Shown here in pieces: positions 15,045 to 21,880 of a stretch of 30,766 nucleotides of DNA. Both the position numbers and the translations under genes were made by a program. Each line of letters begins with the position of its first letter. Positions within the stretch are counted from its first letter, which is position 1. The notes under the pieces are model-generated. The model saw only the letters and a list, made by a program, of their open reading frames with translations. It did no database searches and was not told the DNA's origin. The stretch covers positions 1 through 30,766 of the forward strand of contig URHT01000023.1 in NCBI GenBank assembly GCA_900547745.1, read 5' to 3'. The DNA comes from an uncultured Eubacteriales bacterium. Its GTDB lineage: Bacteria > Bacillota > Clostridia > Oscillospirales > Oscillospiraceae.

Positions 15045-15690
15045 AATCATGTACATCGGCGGCAGTGACACGCTGCCTCCGCCGCTGCCCCGAGACGAGG
15101 AGGCGGCGCTGCTGGCCCGTCTGGATCAGGGGGAGCTGCCGGTGCGGCAGACCCTTATCGAGCGGAATCTGCGGCTGGTGGTATACATCGCCCGCCGGTT
15201 TGAAAACACCGGCATTAACATCGAGGATCTGATCTCCATCGGCACCATCGGGCTCATCAAGGCCATCAACACGTTCCGCACCGACAAGAACATCAAGCTG
15301 GCCACCTATGCCTCCCGCTGTATTGAGAACGAGATCCTCATGTACCTGCGGAAGAACAATGGCAGCCGTGTGGAGGTTAGCTTCGATGAGCCGCTGAACA
15401 CCGACTGGGACGGCAAGGAGCTGCTGCTCAGCGACGTACTGGGCACGGACAGCGATGTGGTCATGCGGCCTATTGAGGATGATGTGGATCGCCAGATGCT
15501 GGCGGACGCCGTGGCGAAGCTGAGCCCGCGGGAGCGGGACATCATCACCATGCGCTTCGGACTTGGCGGCAGCAAGGAGCTGACGCAGAAGGAGGTGGCC
15601 GACCGGCTGGGCATCTCCCAGTCCTACATCTCCCGGCTGGAAAAGCGCATCATCCTGCGTCTGCGCCGGGAGATCCTGCGCATGAGTTAG
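14983..15690 (+). CDS. sigE: RNA polymerase sporulation sigma factor sigma-E
   Basis: Mother-cell sigma factor that directs spoIIIA and many coat genes. 235 aa. A basic amphipathic pro-sequence of about 22-23 residues (MLRELFRRLLTQLRRH...) precedes 'YIGGSDTLPPPLPRDEE', the region where the Bacillus protein is cut by SpoIIGA. Region 2 is seen in 'NLRLVVYIARRFENTGI' through 'KLATYASRCIENEILMYLR', region 4 in 'RLGISQSYISRLEKRIILRL'. GTG 14983 is the start, with AGAGGAGGTGAG before it. A terminator follows; sigG, next door in many Firmicutes, is not in the window. Confidence 0.97.
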   Translation: MLRELFRRLLTQLRRHSRPDKIMYIGGSDTLPPPLPRDEEAALLARLDQGELPVRQTLIERNLRLVVYIARRFENTGINIEDLISIGTIGLIKAINTFRTDKNIKLATYASRCIENEILMYLRKNNGSRVEVSFDEPLNTDWDGKELLLSDVLGTDSDVVMRPIEDDVDRQMLADAVAKLSPRERDIITMRFGLGGSKELTQKEVADRLGISQSYISRLEKRIILRLRREILRMS

Positions 15691-15691
15691 A

Positions 15692-15727
15692 AAAAGGCTG
15701 TGAAGGCAGATACCTTCACAGCCTTTT
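15692..15727. terminator. Bidirectional terminator between sigE (+) and the XRE regulator (-)
   Basis: AAAAGGCTGTGAAGG (15692-15706) and CCTTCACAGCCTTTT (15713-15727) form a perfect 15-bp stem with a 6-nt loop; A-run on one side and T-run on the other allow use in both directions. Confidence 0.9.
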
Positions 15728-15736
15728 ATTGTCCAA

Positions 15737-16468
15737 TCATTGCAGGAACAGGGAAGCGGGACGGTTTATGACCATCATGTTGTAGTATCGCAGTAGGTGA
15801 TAGTCGTCCTTGTCCAGCTTGATCGTGTTCATCAGACGCTCCGTCTCGTCCAGCGGCTCCTTGGAGATCAGCGCCTTCAGCGCGATGGGGGCGAAGAAGG
15901 GGGTGGAGCCGATGCCCGACACCAGACCGATGGCCGGTGTGCGGTTGGACATGGGGTTCAGCATGCAGATGTACATTTTCTCCGCTTCGTTGATCTGGTT
16001 GGTCAGCACCATGTGAGTGATGGTGTCATAGGCCTTCATCTCGCCGGTGAACAGGTGCTGGCAGCGATCCGGGTCGGTGAAGGACGCCACGCCCAGATAC
16101 AGCGTGACCTCAATGGCGTCCCGGTCGGCGGCGCGGGAGAACCGCAGCAGGGAGCGCACCATCTGCCGCACGCGCCCGTCGTAGTGGTACATGTACGCCA
16201 GCGACTGGTTGAAATAGCTGTTCTTGGGCAGGGACGCATCCTGATGGAACACCGGCGGCTGATAGTCGATGAAGCACTTGAGATCGATCTCCAACGCCTG
16301 CGCAATGTCGTACAGCGTTTCGATATCGATGGTGATGGCGCCGTTCTCATACTTGGAGAGCGTGGCCTTGCTCTTGTTGATCATGGCCGAGAACTGCTCA
16401 ATGGTATAGCCTCTGCTTTTTCGGTATTTTTTGATGCGCTGTCCCACAAAGTAAGAAAAAGAACTCAC
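15737..16468 (-). CDS. XRE-family helix-turn-helix regulator with large C-terminal sensor-like region
   Basis: DNA-binding protein of 243 aa. Residues about 7-66 form a classic XRE/Cro HTH ('QRIKKYRKSRGYTIEQFSAM', 'INKSKATLSKYENG'). The remaining 175 residues are mainly helical and are not a domain I recognise; they contain 'SLLRFSRAADRDAIEVTLYL' and 'MSNRTPAIGLVSGIGSTPFF'. Start is GTG 16468 because GGAGGTGA lies 5 bases before it; a TTG nine codons upstream would include that site. It stands alone, between the sigE terminator and its own promoter, in which a perfect palindrome fills the spacer. Targets are unknown. Confidence 0.88.
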   Translation of the reverse strand: MSSFSYFVGQRIKKYRKSRGYTIEQFSAMINKSKATLSKYENGAITIDIETLYDIAQALEIDLKCFIDYQPPVFHQDASLPKNSYFNQSLAYMYHYDGRVRQMVRSLLRFSRAADRDAIEVTLYLGVASFTDPDRCQHLFTGEMKAYDTITHMVLTNQINEAEKMYICMLNPMSNRTPAIGLVSGIGSTPFFAPIALKALISKEPLDETERLMNTIKLDKDDYHLLRYYNMMVINRPASLFLQ

Positions 16469-16494
16469 TTGCGTCACCTCCTGCTGACAGTGCA

Positions 16495-16523
16495 ATCATA
16501 CCAAACATTTGGTAGGAAGTCAA
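16495..16523 (-). promoter_or_regulatory. Sigma-A promoter of the XRE regulator
   Basis: On the minus strand TTGACT (complement of 16518-16523), 17 bp, TATGAT (complement of 16495-16500). Leader of about 20 nt to the GTG start. Confidence 0.82.
16499..16514. promoter_or_regulatory. Palindromic candidate operator inside the regulator promoter
   Basis: TACCAAACATTTGGTA: perfect 7-bp arms around a CA centre. It fills most of the -35/-10 spacer and touches the -10 hexamer, an ideal place for auto-repression by the XRE protein encoded just downstream. Confidence 0.65.
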
Positions 16524-16640
16524 CAATTAGTTTCGGAACATGAAACATATTTTCAACGAATTTTCACAATAGTAAACCGTTCGGTGAAGAACTTAACAAA
16601 TACCGGTCGACTTATATCAGCCCTACTGGGCGAAATACAC

Positions 16641-16678
16641 GAAAAAGCCGCCCGACCCACATAGGGTCGGGCGGCTTT
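16641..16678 (-). terminator. Terminator of the 2-oxoacid oxidoreductase operon
   Basis: Read on the minus strand, AAAGCCGCCCGACCC (complement of 16664-16678), a 5-nt loop, then GGGTCGGGCGGCTTT and further TT (down to 16642): a 15-bp stem with a T-run, 23 bp after the gamma-subunit stop. The rest of the gap 16524-16640 is AT-rich and shows nothing else I can name. Confidence 0.88.
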
Positions 16679-16700
16679 GCGCCTGTAAGAAAGGGAGAGG

Positions 16701-17237
16701 TTACTTGGCGGCGTCCATGCCGGCCAGCAGAGCCTTTTTGTTGCCCTCCAGGAAACGGGCTTTCTTCTCACCAAGCTCAATGCGGATGGCTTCCATCATG
16801 CTCTCCACGGAGGTGACGGGAGCCTTGGCCAGAGTGGAGCCCAGAATGGCCACGTTGGCGCCCTTGGGGTTGCCGATGGACTCGGCAATGCCGTTGGCGT
16901 CGCAGTACACCACGGTGATGTCGTCACGGACGGCCTTGCGGTCGATGATGCTGCTGTTGATGACCAGCACACCGCCGGGCTTCACATGCGCCTCGAACTT
17001 GTCCAGAGAGGGACGGTTCATGGCAACGATGACGTCGGCCTTGTCCACCAGCGGGGAGGCCACGGGGTCATCGGAGACGATGACGGAGCAGTTGGCGGTA
17101 CCGCCGCGCATCTCGGGGCCGTAGGAAGGCAGCCAGGAGACGTGCTTGCCGTCCAGCATGCAGGCCATGGCCACGAACTTACCGATCAGGAGCATGCCCT
17201 GACCGCCGAAACCGGCAAAAATGAAGGTTTTTTCCAT
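16701..17237 (-). CDS. korC: 2-oxoacid:ferredoxin oxidoreductase, gamma subunit
   Basis: Small gamma subunit of a CoA-dependent 2-oxoacid:ferredoxin oxidoreductase, the part that helps bind CoA. 178 aa beginning 'FIFAGFGGQGMLLIGKFVAM', with 'WLPSYGPEMRGGTANCSVI' and 'VIVAMNRPSLDKFEAHVKPG', all family hallmarks. It follows the beta gene with one base between, and ends before the operon terminator. Substrate (2-oxoglutarate, 2-oxoisovalerate or another branched/aromatic 2-oxoacid) cannot be decided from this subunit. Confidence 0.9.
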   Translation of the reverse strand: MEKTFIFAGFGGQGMLLIGKFVAMACMLDGKHVSWLPSYGPEMRGGTANCSVIVSDDPVASPLVDKADVIVAMNRPSLDKFEAHVKPGGVLVINSSIIDRKAVRDDITVVYCDANGIAESIGNPKGANVAILGSTLAKAPVTSVESMMEAIRIELGEKKARFLEGNKKALLAGMDAAK

Positions 17238-17238
17238 A

Positions 17239-17985
17239 TTACTCGGCCTCCTTGTCTTTGTACACGCCCAGCGGGTAATAGGGGATCATGTTCTTCTCCA
17301 GCCAGTCCAGAGCCTCCACGGGAGACAGACCCCAGTTGGTGGGGCAGGTGGACAGCACTTCGATCATGGTAAAGCCCTTGCCCTCCATCTGCAGGCGGAA
17401 CGCCTTGGCGATGGCCTTCTTGGCCTTGGCGATGTTGGCGGTGCTGTTGACGGCCACGCGCTCAATGTAGTAGGAGCTGGGCACAGCGGCCAGCATCTCG
17501 CTCATCTTGATGGGCAGACCGCTCCACTCCTCGCTGCGGCCGGCGGGGCAGGTAGTCGCCTTCTGGCCGATCAGGGTGGTGGGGGCCATCTGGCCGCCGG
17601 TCATGCCGTAAATGGCGTTGTTGACAAAGATGGTGGTGATCTTCTCACCGCGGTGCGCGGCGTGTACGATCTCGGCGGTGCCGATGGAGGCCAGGTCGCC
17701 GTCGCCCTGATAGGTGAACACCAGCGTGTCCTTGCCCACGGCGCGCTTGATACCGGTGGCGACTGCGGGAGCACGGCCGTGAGCGGCCTCGTACATATCG
17801 CAGTTGAAGTAGTCATAGGCGAATACGGAGCAGCCCACAGGAGCCACGCCGATGACCTTGCCGTCCAGGTTCATCTCATCGATGACCTCGGCCACCAGAC
17901 GGTGAATGATACCGTGGTTGCAGCCGGGGCAGTAATGGAATTGCTTGTCAGTCAGCAGCTTGGTCTTTTCAAACAGTACAGCCAT
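17239..17985 (-). CDS. korB: 2-oxoacid:ferredoxin oxidoreductase, beta (thiamine diphosphate) subunit
   Basis: Catalytic subunit holding thiamine diphosphate and, in the family, one 4Fe-4S cluster. The cluster region starts at 'YCPGCNHG'; the ThDP motif runs 'GDGDLASIGTAEIVHAA' to 'FVNNAIYGMTGGQ'. 'TTCPAGRS' is the substrate/CoA loop. 248 aa, normal. Placed between the alpha and gamma genes with one-base gaps, so all three are made together. Works in the cytoplasm, passing electrons to ferredoxin. Confidence 0.93.
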   Translation of the reverse strand: MAVLFEKTKLLTDKQFHYCPGCNHGIIHRLVAEVIDEMNLDGKVIGVAPVGCSVFAYDYFNCDMYEAAHGRAPAVATGIKRAVGKDTLVFTYQGDGDLASIGTAEIVHAAHRGEKITTIFVNNAIYGMTGGQMAPTTLIGQKATTCPAGRSEEWSGLPIKMSEMLAAVPSSYYIERVAVNSTANIAKAKKAIAKAFRLQMEGKGFTMIEVLSTCPTNWGLSPVEALDWLEKNMIPYYPLGVYKDKEAE

Positions 17986-17986
17986 C

Positions 17987-19066
17987 TTATTTACCCTCCT
18001 TCATGCTCAGGATCTTCTCAACGATCTCAGTGGTGGAGGGCATCTGGCTGCCGCAGTGACCGAAGAAGTCCACGGACTTTGCGCCGTTGAGGGCCAGCTT
18101 CACGTCCTCCAGCATCTGGCCTTCGTTCAGCTCCACGTCCAGAACAGCCTTCACGCTGGGCTGGCAGCAGGCCTCGTGTACGGCATCGTAGGGGAAAGGC
18201 CACACGGTGATGGGACGCACCAGACCGACGTTAATGCCCTTCTCCTTCAGCTCGGCGATAGCGCTCTTAGCGATACGGGCCACGGTGCCGAAGGCGGTGA
18301 TGATGTAGTCGGCGTTCTCGCAGTTGTAGCTCTCCCACATCTGCTCGTTGGCGACGACTTCCTTGTACATGGCCTGCAGCTCATCGTTGTGGATGGCAAG
18401 GCTCTCAGTGTCGATATAGATAGAGTTGATGATACCGCGCTTTGCAGGATCATCGCCGGGCTTCCAGCCGGTGCAGGCCCAAGGCTTCTTCTCGGGATCG
18501 ACCTTGTAGTCCACCATCTCGGGCAGCTCCACGGGCTCCATCATCTGGGCGATGATACCGTCCGCCAGGAACAGCACGGGGATGCGGTACTTCTCGGCCT
18601 TGTCGTAAGCAATCATCATCAGGTCGATGGCCTCCTGCACGGAAGCGGGAGCGAAGGTCAGCAGGTGATAGTCACCGTTGCCGCCGCCCTTGACGCCCTG
18701 GAAATAGTCGCCCTGAGAGGCCTGAATGTTGCCCAGACCGGGGCCGCCGCGCATCACGTTGATGATGACAGCAGGAACCATGGCGCCTGCGCAGTAGGAG
18801 ATGCCCTCCTGCTTCAGGGACACGCCGGGGCTGGAAGAAGAAGTGATGACACGGGCACCGGTACCGGCAGCGCCGTACACCATGTTGATCGCCGCCACTT
18901 CGCTCTCGGCCTGCAGGAAGCAGCCACCGATCTCGGGCATACGGGCGGACATGTACTCGGGGATCTCCGTCTGCGGAGTGATGGGGTAACCGAAGAAATA
19001 GCGTGCGCCGGCACGAATGGCGGCTTCCGCAATAGCTTCGCTACCCTTCATAAGAGTCAAAGCCAT
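17987..19066 (-). CDS. vorB: 2-oxoacid:ferredoxin oxidoreductase, alpha subunit (VorB/KorA type)
   Basis: Alpha subunit, 359 aa, with 'GARYFFGYPITPQTEIPEYM' and 'QAESEVAAINMVYGAAGTGA' (ThDP-proximal loop) and 'SSSSPGVSLKQEGISYCAGA', the standard N-terminal pyrimidine-binding domain, then domain II ending 'EGQMLEDVKLAL'. Proteins like this are often named 2-oxoisovalerate dehydrogenase VorB; KorA is nearly as close, so the substrate stays open. It lies 12 bp after the ferredoxin subunit, in the order delta-alpha-beta-gamma. Confidence 0.92.
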   Translation of the reverse strand: MALTLMKGSEAIAEAAIRAGARYFFGYPITPQTEIPEYMSARMPEIGGCFLQAESEVAAINMVYGAAGTGARVITSSSSPGVSLKQEGISYCAGAMVPAVIINVMRGGPGLGNIQASQGDYFQGVKGGGNGDYHLLTFAPASVQEAIDLMMIAYDKAEKYRIPVLFLADGIIAQMMEPVELPEMVDYKVDPEKKPWACTGWKPGDDPAKRGIINSIYIDTESLAIHNDELQAMYKEVVANEQMWESYNCENADYIITAFGTVARIAKSAIAELKEKGINVGLVRPITVWPFPYDAVHEACCQPSVKAVLDVELNEGQMLEDVKLALNGAKSVDFFGHCGSQMPSTTEIVEKILSMKEGK

Positions 19067-19078
19067 GTTTTTTCCTCC

Positions 19079-19288
19079 TTAGTCTTTTTCAATACGGATT
19101 ACCACATCAGGGCAAGTGCGGGCACAGGAAGTACAGCCGATGCAGGCTTCCATGTTGATGACCTCCGCCGGATGATAGCCCTTAGCGTTGATGCGAGTCT
19201 TTGACAACTCGATGATGTGCTTGGGACAGGCTCGTGCGCACAGGCCGCAGCCCTTGCACAGGTTTTCGTCGATGGTAACTCTTACCAC
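19079..19288 (-). CDS. korD: 2-oxoacid:ferredoxin oxidoreductase, delta (2x4Fe-4S ferredoxin) subunit
   Basis: A 69-residue ferredoxin with two complete cluster motifs, 'CKGCGLCARACP' and 'CIGCTSCARTCP', separated by 26 residues. It carries electrons from the ThDP site to free ferredoxin. The start is GTG 19288, six bases after GAGGTG. The 76-bp gap upstream, to the P-loop gene, has only a weak GC-rich hairpin, so read-through from the upstream genes seems likely. Confidence 0.92.
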   Translation of the reverse strand: MVRVTIDENLCKGCGLCARACPKHIIELSKTRINAKGYHPAEVINMEACIGCTSCARTCPDVVIRIEKD

Positions 19289-19364
19289 TCTCTACACCTC
19301 TTTTCCTCATTTTCCTCTTTGCTGTTTGTATCTACTACCCCCGGAAAGGGGAGGTATGCGGGAT

Positions 19365-20102
19365 TTAATACATATCCTTGTGCGGATTCTTGGTGTTCAG
19401 TCCATACTCGATGTAGGAATCCCAGTCGCGGTGCATGTACACATCGATGGCCACGGGCTTTCCCACATATTTCGGATCCGGGTCGCGGGCCAGGAAGGCG
19501 TCCAGAAACTCCTTCTTGCCGGTGGTGTAGGCCACGGGGATGCCGGTCAGGTCGACGACCTGCCGCAGCACCTCATAGCCGTCCCACAAATCGTCGGCAC
19601 TGGTCATGGTGGCCAGATTGGTGTTGTTGATCATACCGGTGATCTGCAGTCGGGCGTGGGCCTGCATCCCCTCCTGCAGCCGGTGGATCTTCTCCACCGT
19701 GCTGGCAAGAGGACGTCGGATATTCACCACATTCAGCACCTCGAGCGCGCCCGGCTCCAGTGCCATAAAGTCCTGATGGTAGCGGCCCAGCGCCGTGGCG
19801 CCCACATCGTCGCCGCCCACATCGAAAATGACCGTATCCCAATCCAGTACAAAGGCGGATGACACCTCGGCGGGGAGGGAGAGCGTCTCGATACCGGAGC
19901 AGGCAAAGTTGGGGGAGACGAGCCGGATCTCCTTCTGCTCCACCATCTTGCCCCGCTCGGTCAGCCGGAAGTAGGTGTTCACCATATCCAGATCCAGCAG
20001 CTCCGTCCTGTCGCCGCGGGCGGCTGCCTGCATGGCGAAGTTCAGAGCCAGCTCGCTCTTGCCGCTGCCGTAGTTGCCGATGAGCACTTTGACGTCTTTC
20101 AT
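19365..20102 (-). CDS. P-loop ATP-binding protein of unknown function, linked to the oxidoreductase
   Basis: A 245-residue cytoplasmic protein with a Walker A 'LIGNYGSGKSELALNFA' (residues about 7-23), then 'RTELLDLDMVNTYFR', and a Walker B-like 'DTVIFDVGGDDVGATALGR' (near 88-106), the layout of SIMIBI/MinD-CobQ-like NTPases. No membrane helix and no zinc motif. It lies between an aminotransferase (18 bp gap) and the ferredoxin subunit, so it is probably co-expressed. It might act in assembly or insertion of Fe-S clusters, as other P-loop proteins do, but nothing in the sequence proves this. Confidence 0.82.
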   Translation of the reverse strand: MKDVKVLIGNYGSGKSELALNFAMQAAARGDRTELLDLDMVNTYFRLTERGKMVEQKEIRLVSPNFACSGIETLSLPAEVSSAFVLDWDTVIFDVGGDDVGATALGRYHQDFMALEPGALEVLNVVNIRRPLASTVEKIHRLQEGMQAHARLQITGMINNTNLATMTSADDLWDGYEVLRQVVDLTGIPVAYTTGKKEFLDAFLARDPDPKYVGKPVAIDVYMHRDWDSYIEYGLNTKNPHKDMY

Positions 20103-20121
20103 GGATGCAGTGTCTCCTTGC

Positions 20122-21306
20122 TTATTTCAGGTTCTCCCGGATGGTCTGGCACAGAGCGGTGATGCCCTGTACGATCTTCTCCTCGGGCATGCAGGAGTAG
20201 TTCAGACGCAGGGTATTGTCGTGACCGCCGTTGGGGAAGAAGGAGCCGCCGGGAACGAAAGCCACCTTCTTGGCGAGGCACTTCATCTGCAGATCCTTGG
20301 CGTCCATGTACTCGGGCAGCACGACCCATGCGAACAGACCGCCCTCGGGACGGGTGAAGGTGCAGGGCTCGGGCAGCTCCTTGGCCAGCGTCTCCAGCAT
20401 CACGGCGCGGCGCTTTCTGTAGCACTCGCGGATGGTGTTGACGTGGGCGTCCAGATCGAACATGTCGATCCACTTGGAGGTCTCCATCTGGCCGACGGTG
20501 GAAGCCTGCAGGGAGGCCGCCTGCTCCATGAAGTTGTACTTGGCCAGGATCTCGTCATCGGCGCAGACCCAACCCAGACGGTAGCCGGGCGCCAGGATCT
20601 TAGAGAAGGTGCCCAGATAGATGACCAGACCCTTGGTGTCCAGGCTCTTCAGCGCGGGCATATACTCGCCCTCGAAGCGCAGCTCGCCGTAGGGGTTATC
20701 CTCGACCACGGGGATCTCGTACTTGTTGATGATATCCATGAACTGGTGACGGCGCTCCAGATCCCAGGTGCGGCCGGTGGGGTTCTGGAAATCGGGGATG
20801 ACGTAGATCATCTTCACGCGCTCGGTGGTGGCCAGGATCTTCTCCAGCTCGGACATGATCATGCCGCCGTCGTCGGTGGGAACTTCGATGAACTTGGGCT
20901 CACAGGCCTTGAAGGCGTTGACGGCGCCCAGATAGGAGGGACTCTCCAGCAGCACCACATCGCCGGGGTTCAGGAACACGCGGGCGGAGAAATCCAGACC
21001 CTGCTGGGAACCGGAGGTCACAAGGATGTGATCCTTATCGGTGTGGATGTTGTTCTTTGCCAGCATACGCTCGGCGATCTGCTCACGCAGACGGGGATAG
21101 CCCTCGGTGGAAGAATACTGCAGAGCCACGCGGCCGTTTTCCTTCATAACGGCCATGGAGGCCTCCATCATCTGCTCCACGGGAAACAGCTCGGGAGCGG
21201 GCATACCGCCGGCAAAGGAGATGATGTCGGGCTGCGCGGTCAGCTTCAGCAGCTCGCGGATCTCGGAACCCTTCAGCAGATCCATTCTGCTCGCAAATTG
21301 TACCAT
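20122..21306 (-). CDS. PLP-dependent aminotransferase, class I (2-aminoadipate/aromatic type)
   Basis: Fold-type I aminotransferase, 394 aa. 'ISFAGGMPAPELFP' at the N-terminus, 'QYSSTEGYPRLREQIAERM', 'VTSGSQQGLDFSARVFLNPG', 'YVIPDFQNPTGRTW' (PLP-contacting Asn/Pro) and the Schiff-base Lys in 'LGTFSKILAPGYRLGW' are seen, plus the C-terminal Arg in 'TLRLNYSC'. This subfamily includes LysN (2-aminoadipate), aromatic and MocR-like domains; the HTH of MocR is absent. ATG 21306 follows GGAGGAAAAC; a longer open frame is ignored. As first gene of the operon it may supply the 2-oxoacid used by the oxidoreductase. Confidence 0.92.
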   Translation of the reverse strand: MVQFASRMDLLKGSEIRELLKLTAQPDIISFAGGMPAPELFPVEQMMEASMAVMKENGRVALQYSSTEGYPRLREQIAERMLAKNNIHTDKDHILVTSGSQQGLDFSARVFLNPGDVVLLESPSYLGAVNAFKACEPKFIEVPTDDGGMIMSELEKILATTERVKMIYVIPDFQNPTGRTWDLERRHQFMDIINKYEIPVVEDNPYGELRFEGEYMPALKSLDTKGLVIYLGTFSKILAPGYRLGWVCADDEILAKYNFMEQAASLQASTVGQMETSKWIDMFDLDAHVNTIRECYRKRRAVMLETLAKELPEPCTFTRPEGGLFAWVVLPEYMDAKDLQMKCLAKKVAFVPGGSFFPNGGHDNTLRLNYSCMPEEKIVQGITALCQTIRENLK

Positions 21307-21333
21307 GAATGTTTTCCTCCTCAAATTTTGTTG

Positions 21334-21360
21334 ATTCCACAAATGCACATTTCATTCCAC
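21334..21360. repeat. Pair of GTGGAAT direct repeats in the aminotransferase leader
   Basis: ATTCCAC occurs at 21334-21340 and 21354-21360, exactly 20 bp apart (two helical turns); on the minus strand this reads GTGGAAT-N13-GTGGAAT. The sequence between contains AAATG-TG-CATTT, a 5-bp inverted repeat. A third copy lies at 21480-21486. Possible regulator sites between promoter and start of the aminotransferase operon. Confidence 0.4.
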
Positions 21361-21374
21361 TTTGTACACGGTTG

Positions 21375-21403
21375 ATTAAAGCACAAAATCACTGCAAAGT
21401 AAA
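21375..21403 (-). promoter_or_regulatory. Putative promoter of the aminotransferase-oxidoreductase operon
   Basis: On the minus strand TTTACT (complement of 21398-21403), 17 bp, TTTAAT (complement of 21375-21380). Both hexamers are imperfect, but the spacing is right. The remainder of the gap (21404-21572) contains no gene I can support, only AT-rich sequence and one more ATTCCAC. Confidence 0.45.
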
Positions 21404-21572
21404 TAAAGCGGGGCGGAGAAAAAAGGGCCTGTTTTCATTTTTGTCATTCCGAACAAAAAACCGCGCAGTTGTCTCGTCAATTCCACAACGTATTTCAGTG
21501 AATAAATCGGCGAAATGCGGAAAACACCACATAAACGGGGGAAATGGCGGTTTTACCCACCAGCGGTTGGGA

Positions 21573-21601
21573 TTGCCTTTTACACGATAACAGGGTATAC
21601 T
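21573..21601 (+). promoter_or_regulatory. Sigma-A promoter of the 41-residue protein gene
   Basis: TTGCCT (21573-21578), 17-bp spacer, TATACT (21596-21601). The leader of about 75 nt contains a short GGGCG/CGCCC hairpin (21614-21626 region) of unknown meaning. Confidence 0.75.
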
Positions 21602-21684
21602 GTGACTGCGGGAGGGCGTTCCGCCCGCTCAAAAAAGGAAAAAACTGTTAAATTGCTGACAAGCGGGGAAAGGAGGCGCGTCCC

Positions 21685-21810
21685 ATGAAAAAGAAGGAAT
21701 TTGCCATCGCGGTGGCGCTGCTCAGCGCCAGCTCGGCGCTGTGTCTGCGCATCATGAAAAGGGTGGACGAGAAGCTGCGCCGCGAGAAGGAGAAGCGGAC
21801 GCGGAAGTGA
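21685..21810 (+). CDS. 41-residue membrane-anchored small protein
   Basis: Encodes MKKKEFAIAVALLSASSALC and a highly charged tail (KRVDEKLRREKEKRTRK). One N-terminal hydrophobic segment and a basic cytoplasmic tail are visible. AAAGGAGGCG lies eight bases upstream, a good promoter precedes it and a terminator follows, so this is very probably a real single-gene transcript. I do not recognise a family. The strong positive charge of the tail could bind nucleic acid or the membrane surface, but this is a guess. Confidence 0.72.
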   Translation: MKKKEFAIAVALLSASSALCLRIMKRVDEKLRREKEKRTRK

Positions 21811-21833
21811 CGTAAGAAAGACGTAAGGAAGCG

Positions 21834-21866
21834 AAAAGAGAGACGGCTCAGGGCCGTCTCTCTTTT
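21834..21866. terminator. Bidirectional terminator between the small protein gene (+) and lipoprotein gene (-)
   Basis: AAAAGAGAGACGGC (21834-21847) and GCCGTCTCTCTTTT (21853-21866) form a perfect 14-bp stem with a 5-nt loop; A-run and T-run flank it. Confidence 0.9.
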
Positions 21867-21880
21867 GTCATTCAGATGCT

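Noticed and set aside
16553..16780. 75-codon minus-strand frame covering the oxidoreductase terminator
   Set aside because: It overlaps the gamma subunit gene in another frame and spans the terminator; no ribosome site.
17221..19204. Long plus-strand frames opposite the oxidoreductase subunits
   Set aside because: Shadows of the alpha and beta genes; products are His/Gly/Val/Leu-rich without any motif.
21309..21590. 93-codon plus-strand frame in the gap between the aminotransferase and the 41-residue gene
   Set aside because: No ribosome site or promoter, composition not protein-like, and it overlaps a better promoter at 21573.
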